From Ahaetulla prasina (taxonomy: Eukaryota; Chordata; Lepidosauria; Squamata; Colubridae), in assembly GCF_028640845.1 (NCBI RefSeq), contig NC_080546.1:86466257-86530256 (forward strand): 64,000 nucleotides of DNA, written 5' to 3'. Both the position numbers and the translations under genes were made by a program. Below the pieces are notes generated by a model. It made no database searches, was not told where the DNA came from, and saw only the letters and a list, made by a program, of their open reading frames with translations. Positions 31,338-41,999 of this stretch are shown here, piece by piece (position 1 is the first letter of the stretch; the number at the start of each line of letters is the position of its first letter).

Positions 31338-32310
31338 CTTTTAGAAAAGATTCTGAAGGCTAAAACATATGAAGAACGGTTGCAGGAACTGGATATGTCT
31401 AATTTAATGAAAAGAAGGATTTGTAGTGACCTGATAGCAGTCTTCCAATATCTCAGGGGCTGCCATAAAGCAGAGGGAGTCAAACTATTCTCCAAAGCAC
31501 CTGAGGGCAGGACAAGAAGCAATGGGTGGAAACTAATCAAGGAGAGAAGCAACCTAGAACTAAGGAGAAATTTCCTGACAGTTAGAACAATTTGAATGAC
31601 TTGCCTCTAGAAGTTGTGGGTCATCCAATCCTGGAAGATTTTAAGAAGAGATTGGACAATGATTTGTCTGAAATGGTATTGTTGTGACTCAGGCCCAAGT
31701 AGATATTATTAAACGCAATCAGTCCAAAAAGAAACAGACTTTATTAGAACAGCTGAGAATTAAACTCATTCTTCAGTCTTATCACCAACCTTGGTCTAAC
31801 TAGGCAAACTGCCAAAGGCTTTTCTTGGCAAAAGTTCAGAAGTAGAAGATGCCACAAGAAATAAATACAGCAAGATAAGAAACAAGTCTATCAACATTGT
31901 TTTCTGACAAAGAGCCCAAAAGCTGTTGCTGGTCTTTTAAGCCTTATGGGAGGGGCCAATCATCTCTTGGCCATACTCCTGAGTTGTCCTCTTTTCTTCA
32001 GCTGCTCTTGCCTTCTGGCAGCTCTTCTCATGCATGCACTAGGAACAGGCTCCTCCTGTTCCTCTGCCTCTCTATTGACAGCCTCTGGAGTCCGCACATC
32101 ACTCCCCGATGGCCCTGTCCCCATCTCTGCCTCCAACACAAAGCCCTCATCCGGGCCTTCCCCAGCCTCCAGGACTGGCCCATGTTCTTCCTCCGCCTCA
32201 TCGCTGTCCAACTCCACTGCCAGCTCCGTAGGCTGCTGGTGGACCACAACAGGTATAGAGTTTCCTGCTTGTGTTGGACTACAAGACCTCCAAGGTCCCT
32301 TCCAACGCTG
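31338..32310 (+). mobile_element. CR1 LINE 3' end interrupted by an LTR
   Basis: 31338-31679 encodes YEERLQELD, RRICSDLIAVFQYLRG, RRNFLTVRTI; 32257-32310 is the 3' end 'agacctccaaggtcccttcc' plus 'ttctgttatt'. The solo LTR 31680-32251 sits between them. Confidence 0.85.
31680..32251 (-). mobile_element. Solo LTR with GGTAT target duplication
   Basis: GGTAT at 31675-31679 and 32252-32256. Plus-strand ends TGTTGTGACTCAGG and GGACCACAACA. On the minus strand the first codons give VVVHQQPTELAVELDSDEAE and further on PSACMRRAARRQEQLKKR, ending at TGA just before the presumed promoter region. It joins cleanly into the CR1, which gives the empty-site sequence directly. 572 bases. Confidence 0.9.
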
Positions 32311-32536
32311 TTCTTCTGTTATTCAAAATACTTATCCTCATCTTCTCTTTGCAGATCGTATGTTATCAGGCCTGCCTGAATAGGATTAGATATTTTAGGA
32401 TTTCTTGCATTTGAGAAGATCCCCTATGATGGCTAGCTTCAAGAACAATGGGGGTTGGAATCTAAGACAAAACACATGCGGTAAGGAGAAGGAATTGCTC
32501 CACGAAGAAGTGGGCATTATCTGGAGAAATGTTTAC
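32311..32536. other. Stretch with no recognised feature
   Basis: No element recognised. Confidence 0.35.
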
Positions 32537-32965
32537 TCTCATTTTATTTATTTTTATTTACTTATTTATTTATTGCATTTGTATACTGCCCTTCTCCCGA
32601 AGGACTCAGGGCGGTTCACAGCCGATTAAAAAATACAATAAATACAAGTTAAAAACAGACTAAAATTTATATAAATAGTGGCCAAAATATTAAAAAACTA
32701 AATAATACAAAAAACTAAAACCCCATTTAAAATTACTTAATCAGGCTAGCCCAGCTCGATGAAATAAAAGAGTCTTCAGCTCACGGCGGAAGGTCCAAAG
32801 GTCGGGGAGTTGGCGAAGCCCCGGAGGCAGCTCGTTCCAGAGGGCAGGAGCCCCCACAGAGAAGGCCCTACCCCTGGGGGTCGCCAGTCGACATTGTTTC
32901 ACCGACGGCACCCCAAGGAGGCCCTCCCTGTGGGAGCGCACAGGTCAGTGGGAGGCTGTTTGTGG
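32537..32965 (-). mobile_element. L2 LINE 3' end
   Basis: Minus strand 32941-32741 encodes SHREGLLGVPSVKQCRL and GAPALWNELPPGLRQL without stops. Tail 'cttctcccgaaggactcagg' near 32590 followed by TTTA units. Confidence 0.85.
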
Positions 32966-34080
32966 ATTCAAGGAATTTGTGATTTACTTGAGATGGTAAC
33001 TATTTAGCTTTCATCCAACCGGTCTCAGCAGCCTCACTAATAACCAAGTGCAAATAATAACAGATAAGGATGCATTATTCAGTTCGCCAAAAGACAAAGT
33101 GACAATGCCATATTTGCACTCACATTTTGATTGGCAGAGCATCATTAAGGCTGCGGGATGAACAAACAGGGCTGAACGTGGGAGGATTTCGAGGCGTCTT
33201 AAAACAAAAACCAAATAAACCTTTCCTTAAAATTCAGCTCCATCTCAACCTTGATGTCACTGCGCTAGGATAATCCCCTGGAAATGATTACGATAATAAC
33301 TGCCAAGGGGGGATGTACTAAGGCGGCAAAGCAACGCTCAGCAGCGTTTTCTGTAATCTGATCGTTCTTCGGGCAGATAATTCTGCAAACCAACTCCCCC
33401 CCAAAAATTTTTTTTAAAAAAACCCTAAAACTGTGTCAAAGTCTCCCTCAACAATTTCTCAAGTTTTCTTCTGCTTGTCTATTTTATTCTCAAGGTACCA
33501 GAATCTTTCCTTAAAACATTTTTTTTTGGGGGGGATGGAGTTTTTAAGTGGGTTGCAGTGATGCTCCCTAGAGTTTCCTTTGTTGTTGTTGTTACACATC
33601 TTTCCATCACTCAAAAGTCTCCCTGGTTGTCCACAGACTTACCCAATCCATCCATCCATCCATCACCATGCCTCCAAATGCCAGTTAAAGGAGGAAAAAT
33701 GAACAGACCTCCATCTCTTGCCTGGGGGGAAAACCCTGGAGCCCACTGTGGAAAACAAAAGATTGGATAAGATGAACCTTGGTCTGAGCCAGCAGGGCGA
33801 TTATGTTCTGAACAAGACCCAGATGTGTAATTATGTCTGGATGTTGTTTTCTGGAATTAAATGTCTGACGGAGAAAAGCTCATAGAATAAAAGGCAGGTA
33901 TTTATCCCTGCATGTTTCCCTTCTACAACTTTTCTTCAAAAAAATATTCAGTGCATTGGCTTGTCTTTTGCGTAGGCGATTTTTTGCAAGCTGAGGGTGT
34001 GGCGCAACGCTGAAGCGGATGTGCCTGATGAAGAAGGCACCTAAGGAGGGTGAACAAAAGCCAGGGATCTTTACAGATTA
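32966..34080. other. 1.1 kb stretch with no recognised repeat
   Basis: The longest stretch without a recognised transposable element. Contains a short (TCCA)n at 33645-33665 and A/T homopolymers, but no supported coding frame. A candidate for conserved regulatory sequence only in the sense that nothing else explains it. Confidence 0.4.
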
Positions 34081-34474
34081 ACAGAGTTGGAAAGGGACCT
34101 TGTAGGTCATCTAGTTCAACCCCCGGCCCAAGCAGGAGACCCGAACACCATTTCTGACAAGTGGCAGTCCAATCTCTTCTTGAAAGTCTCAAGTGATGAA
34201 GCTCCCACAACTTCCGAAGGCAATTTCTGTTCCACTGGTTTATTGTTCTCATCGTCACAAAAATTCTCCTTATTTCTAGGTTGAATCTCTCCTTGTTCAG
34301 TTTCCATCCATTATTCCTTGCCTGGCTTTCAGGTGTCTTGGAGATTAGCTTGGCTTCTTCCTCTCTGTGGCAGCCCCTCAAAGATTGGAAGCCTGCTATC
34401 CTGTCTCCCCTGGTCCTTCTCTTGACTAGATTAGCCATGCCCAGTTCCTGTAACCACTCTTCATATGTTTTAGT

Positions 34475-35309
34475 CAGTGGTGAAATCCTCCACAGTGTTG
34501 TGACTCCGACCCCCGAGCCTGTCCTCATGGAGGAAGATGAATCTGAAAGTTATGGGGAGGAGCTGGCAAGGCCTCCCTCTCCAGGACACTCCTTTCTGGC
34601 AATGCCTCAGGTTCCAGCTGAAGGCCAGGAGGAAGGCGTGCCGGAGCAACCACTAATAGGGAGTGATCTTGGATTGATTCCAGGCAGTGTCGGAGGGAGA
34701 GGCATGTGCAGCAAAGAAAGAGGTGTGGCAGGGCCAGAAATTGCTGAGTCACTAAGCCATGCCCCACAGGGGATAAAAGTGGGTGGAGTTGCTCTGCAGG
34801 CTCTGTGACGGACAAAAACTGCACATTGTGAGCTTCGAATATTTCTCGGACTTAAGGCTTGAACTTCTGACTATTCTTGGAACTCTTGGTTGCCCCAGCA
34901 ACGGACTGCAGCTACGCTGACTCCTGGAGGTGATAAGGAACTTGGCAGGCATTTGGAGAGTAGCTGCCAGAACTTTTATCTGCCAAAGGAAACCAGGTCG
35001 GCTTGTAAGAATAAATTACTGGCAGACGTCATTCATTCGTGTGTTTTTCCTGGGTGAGGTGGGGGGGACAGAACACACAGTTTGCCACGGTTCACTGCCC
35101 ACGCATGTGCGGTGCACACCAAATGCACGCTGTGTGCATGCATGCACAGTGTACGCCAAACACACACTGTGCACATGAATGCTCATTGTGTGCCAAATGC
35201 ATGCCGCATGCTCAAACACATGCTGAACATGCATGCGCAGCACACACCAAATACTTTTATTACTACCAATTCACCCAAACTGGTGCGAACTGGTAGCATT
35301 TCACCCCTG
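34475..35309. mobile_element. hAT MITE with perfect TSD, hosting a solo LTR
   Basis: GTTTTAGT at 34467-34474 and 35310-35317. Termini CAGTGGTGAAATCC and GCATTTCACCCCTG. The solo LTR 34496-35075 lies 21 bases in from the left end; the remaining body (35081-35309) is CA/TG-rich. Confidence 0.9.
34496..35075 (+). mobile_element. Solo LTR with CACAG target duplication
   Basis: CACAG at 34491-34495 and 35076-35080. Ends TGTTGTGACTCCG and GGACAGAACA. TATA-like 'ggataaaagt' near 34770 and poly(A) signal AATAAA near 35010. The first codons read VVTPTPEPVLMEEDESES then GEELARPPSP, in the same frame as the other LTRs. 580 bases. Confidence 0.92.
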
Positions 35310-35562
35310 GTTTTAGTCTTCAGTCACCTAATCATCCTGGTTGCTCTTCTCTGCACTTTTTTCTAGAGTCTCTAACTCTCTTGTTTATATCATGGCAACC
35401 AAAACTGAATGCAATATTCCAAATGTGGTCTTACCAAAGCATTATAAAGTGGTATTAACACTTCACGTGATCTTGATGCTATCTATCAAAGCAGCCTAGG
35501 ACTGCATTGGCTTTTTTTGGGGGGGGAGGAGCTGTGACTTTACTGCTGACTCTTATTTAGAT

Positions 35563-36357
35563 CAGTGGTAGTCAACCTGATCCCTACCGCCCACTAGTGG
35601 GCGTTCCAGCTTTCATGGTTGGCGGTAGGGGTTTTGTCCGATACTGAAGCACTTTCCTTTTTAAAAAAATTAATTGACTTTTTAAAAAAATTTCATAGCA
35701 TTATTTAAAAACATTTTCATTAGATTTTCATAAAATTCCATGTGACAATTTAGATTTCTGAAAATATACTATTTGTATTGCCCGCGCATTAGTTTAGTTC
35801 ATGTTACCTAAGTGAAACTAAATGGCGCTATAGTGCCATAGTGCTATAAGAGCCTCTGTGGCTCAGACTGGTAAGACAGTCTGTTTTTAACAGCAGCTGC
35901 TTGCAATTACTGCAGGTTCAAGCCCCACCAGGCCCAAGGTTGACTCAGTCTTCCATCCTTTATAAGGTAGGTAAAATGAGGACCCAGATTGTTGGGGGCA
36001 ATAAGTTGACTTTGTATATAATATACAAATGGATGAAGACTATTGCTTAACATAGTGTAAGCTGCCCTGAGTCTTCGGAGAAGGGCGGGATATAAATGCA
36101 AATTTTAAAAAAAAGAACTGCAAACAAAAGAGCCACATCCCAGAATAGCTCGCGCATCTTCCCCCACACCACCCAGCTGTAACAGATGAGTTGGTAGCTG
36201 GCGCCCCCCCCCCCAAACCCAATCCACGATGCACGAGAGGCATACGCAGATGATGATACACAGTGCATTACTGTGGAACCGGTGGGCGGTCAGAAAATTT
36301 TACTACTAACAGAGATACAAAAGTGGGCAGTAGATATAAAAAGGTTGACTACCCCTG
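35563..36357. mobile_element. hAT element (family E) hosting a SINE
   Basis: Termini CAGTGGTAGTCAACCTG and AAGGTTGACTACCCCTG; flanks ATTTAGAT and TTTTAGAT. Body begins 'ctaccgcccactagtgggcg'. No transposase frame. A tRNA-SINE occupies 35852-36113. Confidence 0.88.
35852..36113 (+). mobile_element. tRNA-SINE, near full length
   Basis: Plus-strand copy with head 'gcctctgtggctcagactgg', B box 'ggttcaagccccacc', a body with 'gtaaaatgaggacccagatt', and the L2-like 3' end 'ccctgagtcttcggagaagg' plus A-rich tail. Best reference for this SINE family in the window. Confidence 0.85.
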
Positions 36358-36400
36358 TTTTAGATGATTGTCCACTAGGACTCCAAGACTTTTTTCTTTT

Positions 36401-36794
36401 ATTTTCAGCCCTTCTGCCCACCATTTTATATTGATGGAAAAGATAACAGCATGAAATATATTTCAAATAGAAGCTGGTCAATTTAAGAAGTTTAATGGAA
36501 CTCAGTGGTTGGTCATGTCCCCAATCCCCAATACCTCAAATAAGTTCATTCGGCCCACGGGGCAGGGTGGGGAAGAATCAAAGACACCTTCTGTCATGGG
36601 TCTGTTTTGTGCTGCCTATCATACATTTGTCAGAGTTCCGATGGATGCCCTAATTAAATCATGAGCCTCGAGCCAAGCTTCAAAAGAAATCCAGTTGTTT
36701 ATTAGAAGCTTCATGTCGGCACGTTCCCAAGTAAAGCCAGCTCTAACCCTATGTAGTTTATGCTCCAATTATGACCCTGTTTCCACCATCCCCC
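36401..36794. other. Stretch with no recognised feature
   Basis: No element recognised. Confidence 0.35.
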
Positions 36795-37185
36795 CAAGGT
36801 ATGTCACAATGTCCTAACTGTCAATGACTACTTCAGCTTCAACCACAGCAATACACGAGCAAATAATAGATACAAGCTCAAGGTAAACCGCTCCAAACTT
36901 GATTGCAGAAAATATGACTTCAGTAACAGAGTTGTTAATACTTGGAATGCATTACATGACTCTGTAGTTTCTTGCCCAAACCCCCAAAACTTTAAGCTTA
37001 AACTGTCTTCTGTTGACCTCACCCCATTCCTAAGAGGTCTGTAAGGGGCGTGCATAAGCATACCAGCATGCCTACCGTCCCTGTCCTAATATTCCTTTTT
37101 ACTTACTCTTTTCATGTATCCAAATTATGTTTATACTTTTATCTGTTACCTTATATGTGATTGACAAAAACAAATAAATAAATAA
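36795..37185 (+). mobile_element. Jockey-group LINE 3' end
   Basis: Begins in codons for 'NDYFSFNHSNTRANNRYKL' and runs through 'aaggggcgtgcataagcata' to 'gattgacaaaaacaaataaa'. Same family as 17891-18724. Confidence 0.8.
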
Positions 37186-37482
37186 AATCAATCAATCACA
37201 TTTGCCAGCGGAGCAATTTCACGGGTTGTAGAGGTCGCTCCCCTCGGCTGCTGTAAGTAACCCTGGGATACAGCCTTGAGAGAGATAAGCATGGAATATG
37301 CATCTGTCTTTAGCTGCTGTGCCATTTTGCCGGTTTCCCACAACTCAAGACCAAGCCAGGGATGCTTTGCAAGTTGACATGTTGGACATAAAATGTTGGA
37401 CATGGTATCAGAAGGGTATGTAGTAATATGACATGTTGAATATATAAATGAAGACTCAGTCATCTAGGCCAAAAGCATCTAC
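37186..37482. other. Stretch with no recognised feature
   Basis: No known element recognised. Confidence 0.35.
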
Positions 37483-37735
37483 AAAAGGCTAAATCGTGGC
37501 AACTAGACCAAAGTTTATTAAAAGTGAAACTTTTGTTTCTCATCCAAGGAGCTTCTCCATTTAAAATGAAAATTTGGTTAGGCAAAGAGTCAGAGAGACG
37601 TAGGAATGTGCTAACTCTTGCCATAAAGAGTGCAGGGTTCTCTCCCCAAAATGAAATGCAATATGTAAATGAGGACTCCACCATCAAGACTCAAGTTTAA
37701 TAAACTTTGGTCCCGTTGCTAGGATTTAGCCTTTT
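37483..37735. repeat. Inverted repeat pair, possible MITE
   Basis: 37485-37523 ('aaaggctaaatcgtggcaac' onward) pairs with 37695-37733 at roughly 33 of 39 positions, spaced by about 170 bases. Could be terminal inverted repeats of a small DNA transposon; no clear target duplication seen. Confidence 0.5.
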
Positions 37736-37880
37736 CAGATATATGATCTGTTGAGTATAGCTAAAAGCACATGCTGGTTTTCTGGACATCTTTGTTGTTT
37801 CTGTCAAGCATGTGTGAAAGCCAGAAGTTCTGAAATGAGGAATTCAGGAATCATTGGATGGTTCACTGGTTGAATTAGAA

Positions 37881-38078
37881 CAGGGGTCTGCAAACTTGGC
37901 TCTTTTAAGACTTGTGGACTTCAACTCCCAGAGTTCCTCAGCCAGCTTTGCCTTGCTGGCTGAAGAACTCTGGGAGTTGAAGTCCACAACTCTTCAACTT
38001 GTCCACAAAGTCCACAAGACTTCAACTCTGGGAGCTGAAGTCCACAAGTCTTAAAAGAGCCAAGTTTGCAGACCCCTG
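37881..38078. mobile_element. Palindromic hAT MITE (family F), 198 bp
   Basis: Termini CAGGGGTCTGCAAACTTGG and its exact reverse complement; flanks AATTAGAA and AACTAGAA. The whole element is close to a long palindrome ('acttcaactcccagagttc' arms) with a small tandem duplication near 38000. Resembles a MITE common in squamates. Confidence 0.9.
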
Positions 38079-38086
38079 AACTAGAA

Positions 38087-38338
38087 GAAAGCAAGAGAAA
38101 GTTGAAGTAGGAAAATAAGGAGGAACAGGAGCAGGAACAAGACAACTGAGGTATGGTGTGATGGATACAAGGAGCCAGCTAGCCAAAAGATCAACAAATT
38201 TAAAAATTTGAACTATCTGAAGAACTTTTGAGGCAGGGCCCTAATTTTCCATGCTTGCCTTGACTGAGATGTTGACCTATTTTCTGATACCTATCTAGTA
38301 AATGTTTTCTTCAGCCGGCGTAACAGTTTAATTATAGG
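38087..38338. other. Stretch with no recognised feature
   Basis: No element recognised. Confidence 0.35.
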
Positions 38339-38346
38339 CATAAAAG

Positions 38347-38675
38347 CAGTGGTGAGATTCAAACAATTTAACAACCAGTTGTCTGTCCTAATGACTGGCT
38401 GGGTGGGTGTGGCATTGGGGGGCGTGGCCAGGGTGTGTGTGACAGGCAGCACTTGGCCTCCTGCACCCCCCTGGAAGCAAAAATGGGCCATGGGCGGGAC
38501 ATGTCGACCCCCAACACCTCATTTTGGGGCTAGTAGTCCTCCCTGCAGCCTCCTGGGAGCCAAAATGGGGCGCGTGGGGACTCCTCAAAGGGGCGGGGCA
38601 GGGGGGGAGGTGCTAGTCAGAAATTTAATTACCAGTTCGCCTGAACCGGCTTGAACCAGCAGAATCCCGCCACCG
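38347..38675 (+). mobile_element. hAT MITE (family B2, long form)
   Basis: Termini CAGTGGTGAGATTCA and GAATCCCGCCACCG; flanks CATAAAAG and CATGAAAG. G-rich middle. Confidence 0.85.
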
Positions 38676-38683
38676 CATGAAAG

Positions 38684-39453
38684 TCCATGTTCAGATTCCT
38701 TAAACTCTTGGCTGTTTTACCAATGCTAATGGTAAAATCTTGTTTCTTCTTTTTCTTTCTCACCTCATTCTACAATTTAATTATTTGGGCTGAATTAAAC
38801 TGTGGCAACGGTGAAAGGTCAGTGGATTTATCTATAATGGAACCTTAAGGAGATTTGGAATCCTTTTTTTATCTTAACAATCCCCCTTCTCAAAAAAGAA
38901 AATAAAATAAAATATGACAGGTGGTAATTTTCAAGTCTATGTATGACCTTTCAGTGGCAAACAAGGGTCGTAGGAAATTTTGACTCACAAGAGCTGGATA
39001 GGGTGGGTGACAATAGTTTAGGACTCTCTTCAAGATATTTTGTTTTTTAAAAAAATAAATGACTAGATGTGAAGCTTTAAAAAAAAACAATCAATGGAAG
39101 GTTTTTAAAAGGCTTCCATGATTATTTAACAGGAAACCACTTCATGCCAGATTTGTTCTGGCTGATGAGGTGAGTTGAGTCCTGCTACATTTAAGGTTTG
39201 TGGCTAAGACGACAATATAATTTAGAGCCAAACATTTTGGTCAATTATCAGCTCAGTTTATTGCAATCGTAGAGCCATACAAGCAGAGCGCTCTGTGAAA
39301 ATTCAACCTCTGAATAAACTTTATCAAACTGTTGTTAGCGTGGATGCTTTTAAGATAGTCCTCAACTTACAACCACAATGGAGCCCCAAATTTCTGTTCT
39401 TAAATGAGGCATTTGTTAAGTGAGCCTTGCCCCATTTTACGACTTTTCTTACC
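38684..39453. other. 770-base stretch with no recognised repeat
   Basis: AT-rich with several short A/T runs; no supported gene. Confidence 0.4.
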
Positions 39454-39458
39454 ATAGT

Positions 39459-39997
39459 TGTTCTGTTTCCCTCCCCCAATACTCCCAATAAAGAGTCAGT
39501 CAAAGGCCTCCTCTTCTACTTTATTTACATAGATAAATGTCCTGGCCACGTCTACCCACGGGCCTGCCAAGTTTCTGGAGATAACGAGGAAATTATAGAT
39601 AAGGCCAGAATTACTCACAAATATATTCTTCCCTCCATTGATACAGTTTGCCCGCGCAAATTCATTGCTTTATCCAAGACAAAAAACCAGGAAGTCCCGC
39701 CTCCTATTTATAGTCTCTGCAGATGTCCATCATTCCTTGGCCTTATCCCAACGCTGTTTCTGCTGCGCGCGCCGGTCACGTCTGCGCAGTCTTGCATCAC
39801 TCCAAAACTGTTCTTGGGGCATTGCCAAATTAGAAGAAGGCTCCAGAGAATCAGGCCTTGCCGGCCCCTCCTCCTCCCGTTGAGTGGGTGCCAGGGAGGG
39901 AGAGGGCCCAAGAGAAGCAGGCCTTGCCAGGTCTTCTCCCTCACTTTCTGAATCATCCGAGTCCAGGAGTCCGGGTCCAGGAACCTGGGTCACAACA
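39459..39997 (-). mobile_element. Solo LTR with TATA box
   Basis: Plus-strand ends TGTTCTGTTTCC and GGGTCACAACA; flanks ATAGT and CTAGT. Minus strand: the first codons give VVTQVPGPGLLDSDDSES and GEDLARPASL, then a basic end (RLRRRDRRAQQKQR) and a stop about 20 bases before TATAAATA. Poly(A) signal AATAAA near the other end. 539 bases. Confidence 0.88.
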
Positions 39998-40140
39998 CTA
40001 GTTGTTAAGAGAATCACGGCAGTTGTTAAGTAGGTAACAAGTGAATCTGACTTCTGCATTGACTTTGCTTGTCATAAGCAAAGGCTGGATAACAAGTGAC
40101 AGAGCAGAGGGACCGGCTGGGGGAAGAAAAGGAAGCAAAT

Positions 40141-40615
40141 CAATGGTGGGCTTAAAAATTTTTTACTACCAGTTTTGTGAGTGTGTCTTGGTGGGTGTGT
40201 CTTAGTGGGCATGGCAGGGGAAGGATACTGTAAAAGCTCCATTCCCTCCCCACTCCAGGGGAAGGTTACTGCAAAATCCCCATTTCCTCCCGATCAGCTG
40301 GGACTCGGGAGACAGAGAATAGATGGGGGCGGGGCCAGTCAGAATTTTTACTACCGGTTCTATGGGTGTGGCTTGGTGGGCATGGCTTGGTGGGCGTGGC
40401 AGGGGAAGGATACTGTAAAATCCCCATTCCCACCCCGCTCCAGGGGAAGGTTACTGCAAAATCCCCATTTCCTCCTGATCAGCTGGGACTTGGGAGGCAG
40501 AGAATAGATGGGGGTGGGGGCCAGTCAGAATTTTTACTACCGGTTCTCCGAACTACTCAAAATTTCCGCTACCGGTTCTCCCGAACTGGTCAGAACCTGC
40601 TGAAACCCACCTCTG
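40141..40615 (+). mobile_element. hAT MITE (family B1) with internal duplication
   Basis: Termini CAATGGTGGGCTT and TGAAACCCACCTCTG; flanks AAGCAAAT and CAGCAAAT. The block from 'ggcttggtgggc' to 'gaatagatgggggc' (about 180 bases) occurs twice in a row. Confidence 0.85.
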
Positions 40616-40623
40616 CAGCAAAT

Positions 40624-41071
40624 GTCATGCTCCCCACACAAACTGTGCTACGAAAACAAACATGCCATTCCTTTCCTTTCCTTCCTATGCAGGCAGCGTT
40701 TCCCTCCAGCTAGGAAAACATTTGTGCAGTTGTCTTTGAAATTGAATCACTCCAGGGAAATAATAAAAAAAAAACACCAGCCTATAAATTAAATTATTGG
40801 ATAGAGGAGATGGATGGGCTCCGTTCAATTCGGGGATACTCGAGTTGCATGGCAGCCTAAACGAGCACGAAATATAAGGGAAAGGCCAAGGTTTCTCCGA
40901 TTTGATCACTAAAGGGGATATAACTCAGCAGGCTGAGATCGAACACCGTGATTTCAAAAAGACGCTCTTGGGATTTACTCAGGTTGCTACTTTGTGGGAG
41001 CAAAGTGCAGGGTTTTTTTAAAAAAAAAAAAACAAACCAAAAACTTCAGAACTTCACTTCAGCCTCATAAA
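40624..41071. other. Stretch with no recognised feature
   Basis: No element recognised. Confidence 0.35.
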
Positions 41072-41596
41072 AATTGTCCGGAAATATTTTACAAGAAGAG
41101 TTCTCCACTCCTCTGATCACAACAAAATACCTTATGCCACCAAACTTGAAATTCTGGATTTAGAAAATTTAGAACTACGCCGCCTTCAACATGACCTGAG
41201 TATAACTCATAAAATCATCTGCTACAATGTCCTTCCTGTTGAAGACTACTTCAGCTTCAATTGCAACAATACACAAGCACACAATAGATTTAAGCTTAAT
41301 GTGAACCGCTTCAATCTTGATTGTAGAAAATACGACTTCAGTAACAGAGTTGTTAATGCCTGGAATGCACTACCTGACTCCGTGATCTCTTCCCAAAATC
41401 CCCAAAGCTTTAACCAAAGACTATCTACTATTGACCTCACCCCATTCCTAAGAGGTCTGTAAGGGGCGTGCATAAGAGCACCAGCGTGCCTACCGTTCCT
41501 GTCCTAATGTTCCCTTTGATTGTATCCAATTAGTATGGTTATTTCATGCTTATACTTATATATACTGTTGTTTTTGACAAATAAAAAAAACAACAA
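41072..41596 (+). mobile_element. Jockey-group LINE 3' end
   Basis: Encodes 'RKYFTRRVLHSSDHNKI' and LEILDLENLELRRLQHDL with no early stop, then the 3' UTR 'aaggggcgtgcataagagca' and 'actgttgtttttgacaaata'. 5'-truncated. Confidence 0.82.
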
Positions 41597-41999
41597 AAAA
41601 ACATTTCTCTGTCCCCTCTCTAAATATTGTCTGCGCTTTAAAAGCAGGTCTAAAGTTGTACGTAATTTGATGTCGTTTCAATTCCCGGTGATGCGTTAAG
41701 AAAAACGCATCGTTAGGAATGAGATAGGCGTGCGCCTGTGTGATTGTCAACTCTACAGAGGAAGGGGATCCCGATGAATTCTCCGAAACTGTCACTCGAT
41801 TAATGGGACTGTAATTTAACGCTGAGCTCTGGCAACCCAGATCTCCGTTCTTTTTCTGAGGCGATCTGATATGACCTCCACAGAATATACCTGCGGTATA
41901 TTTACTTGCCGTACTATCACATTTGATATGAAAAAGGTCTTGCTTTATTATTGTGCGTTAGGAAAGTGCCTTTTAAAAAAAAAAGAAACTTCTTAAGAA
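41597..41999. other. Stretch with no recognised repeat
   Basis: Contains a small hairpin at about 41690-41712 (GATGCGTT..AACGCATC). Otherwise nothing recognised. Confidence 0.4.

Larger units (their letters stand above)
34081..36400 (-). mobile_element. CR1 LINE hosting two hAT elements
   Basis: 34081-34466 (minus strand: YEEWLQELGMANLVKRR, LETFKKRLDCHLSEMV), 35318-35554 and 36366-36400 are consecutive parts of one CR1, recognised by alignment to the intact order at 8123-9060. The gaps are filled by hAT elements with 8-bp TSDs. The CR1 3' end 'cagagttggaaagggacc' is at 34083-34100. Confidence 0.85.

Noticed and set aside
14264..32251. LTRs at 14264 and 31680 as the two ends of one provirus
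   Set aside because: Same strand, but each has its own flanking target duplication and the 17 kb between them is unrelated nested repeats.
41690..41712. Small hairpin GATGCGTT..AACGCATC as a terminator or microRNA
   Set aside because: Eight-base stem only; too short for a pre-miRNA, and bacterial-type terminators are not expected here.
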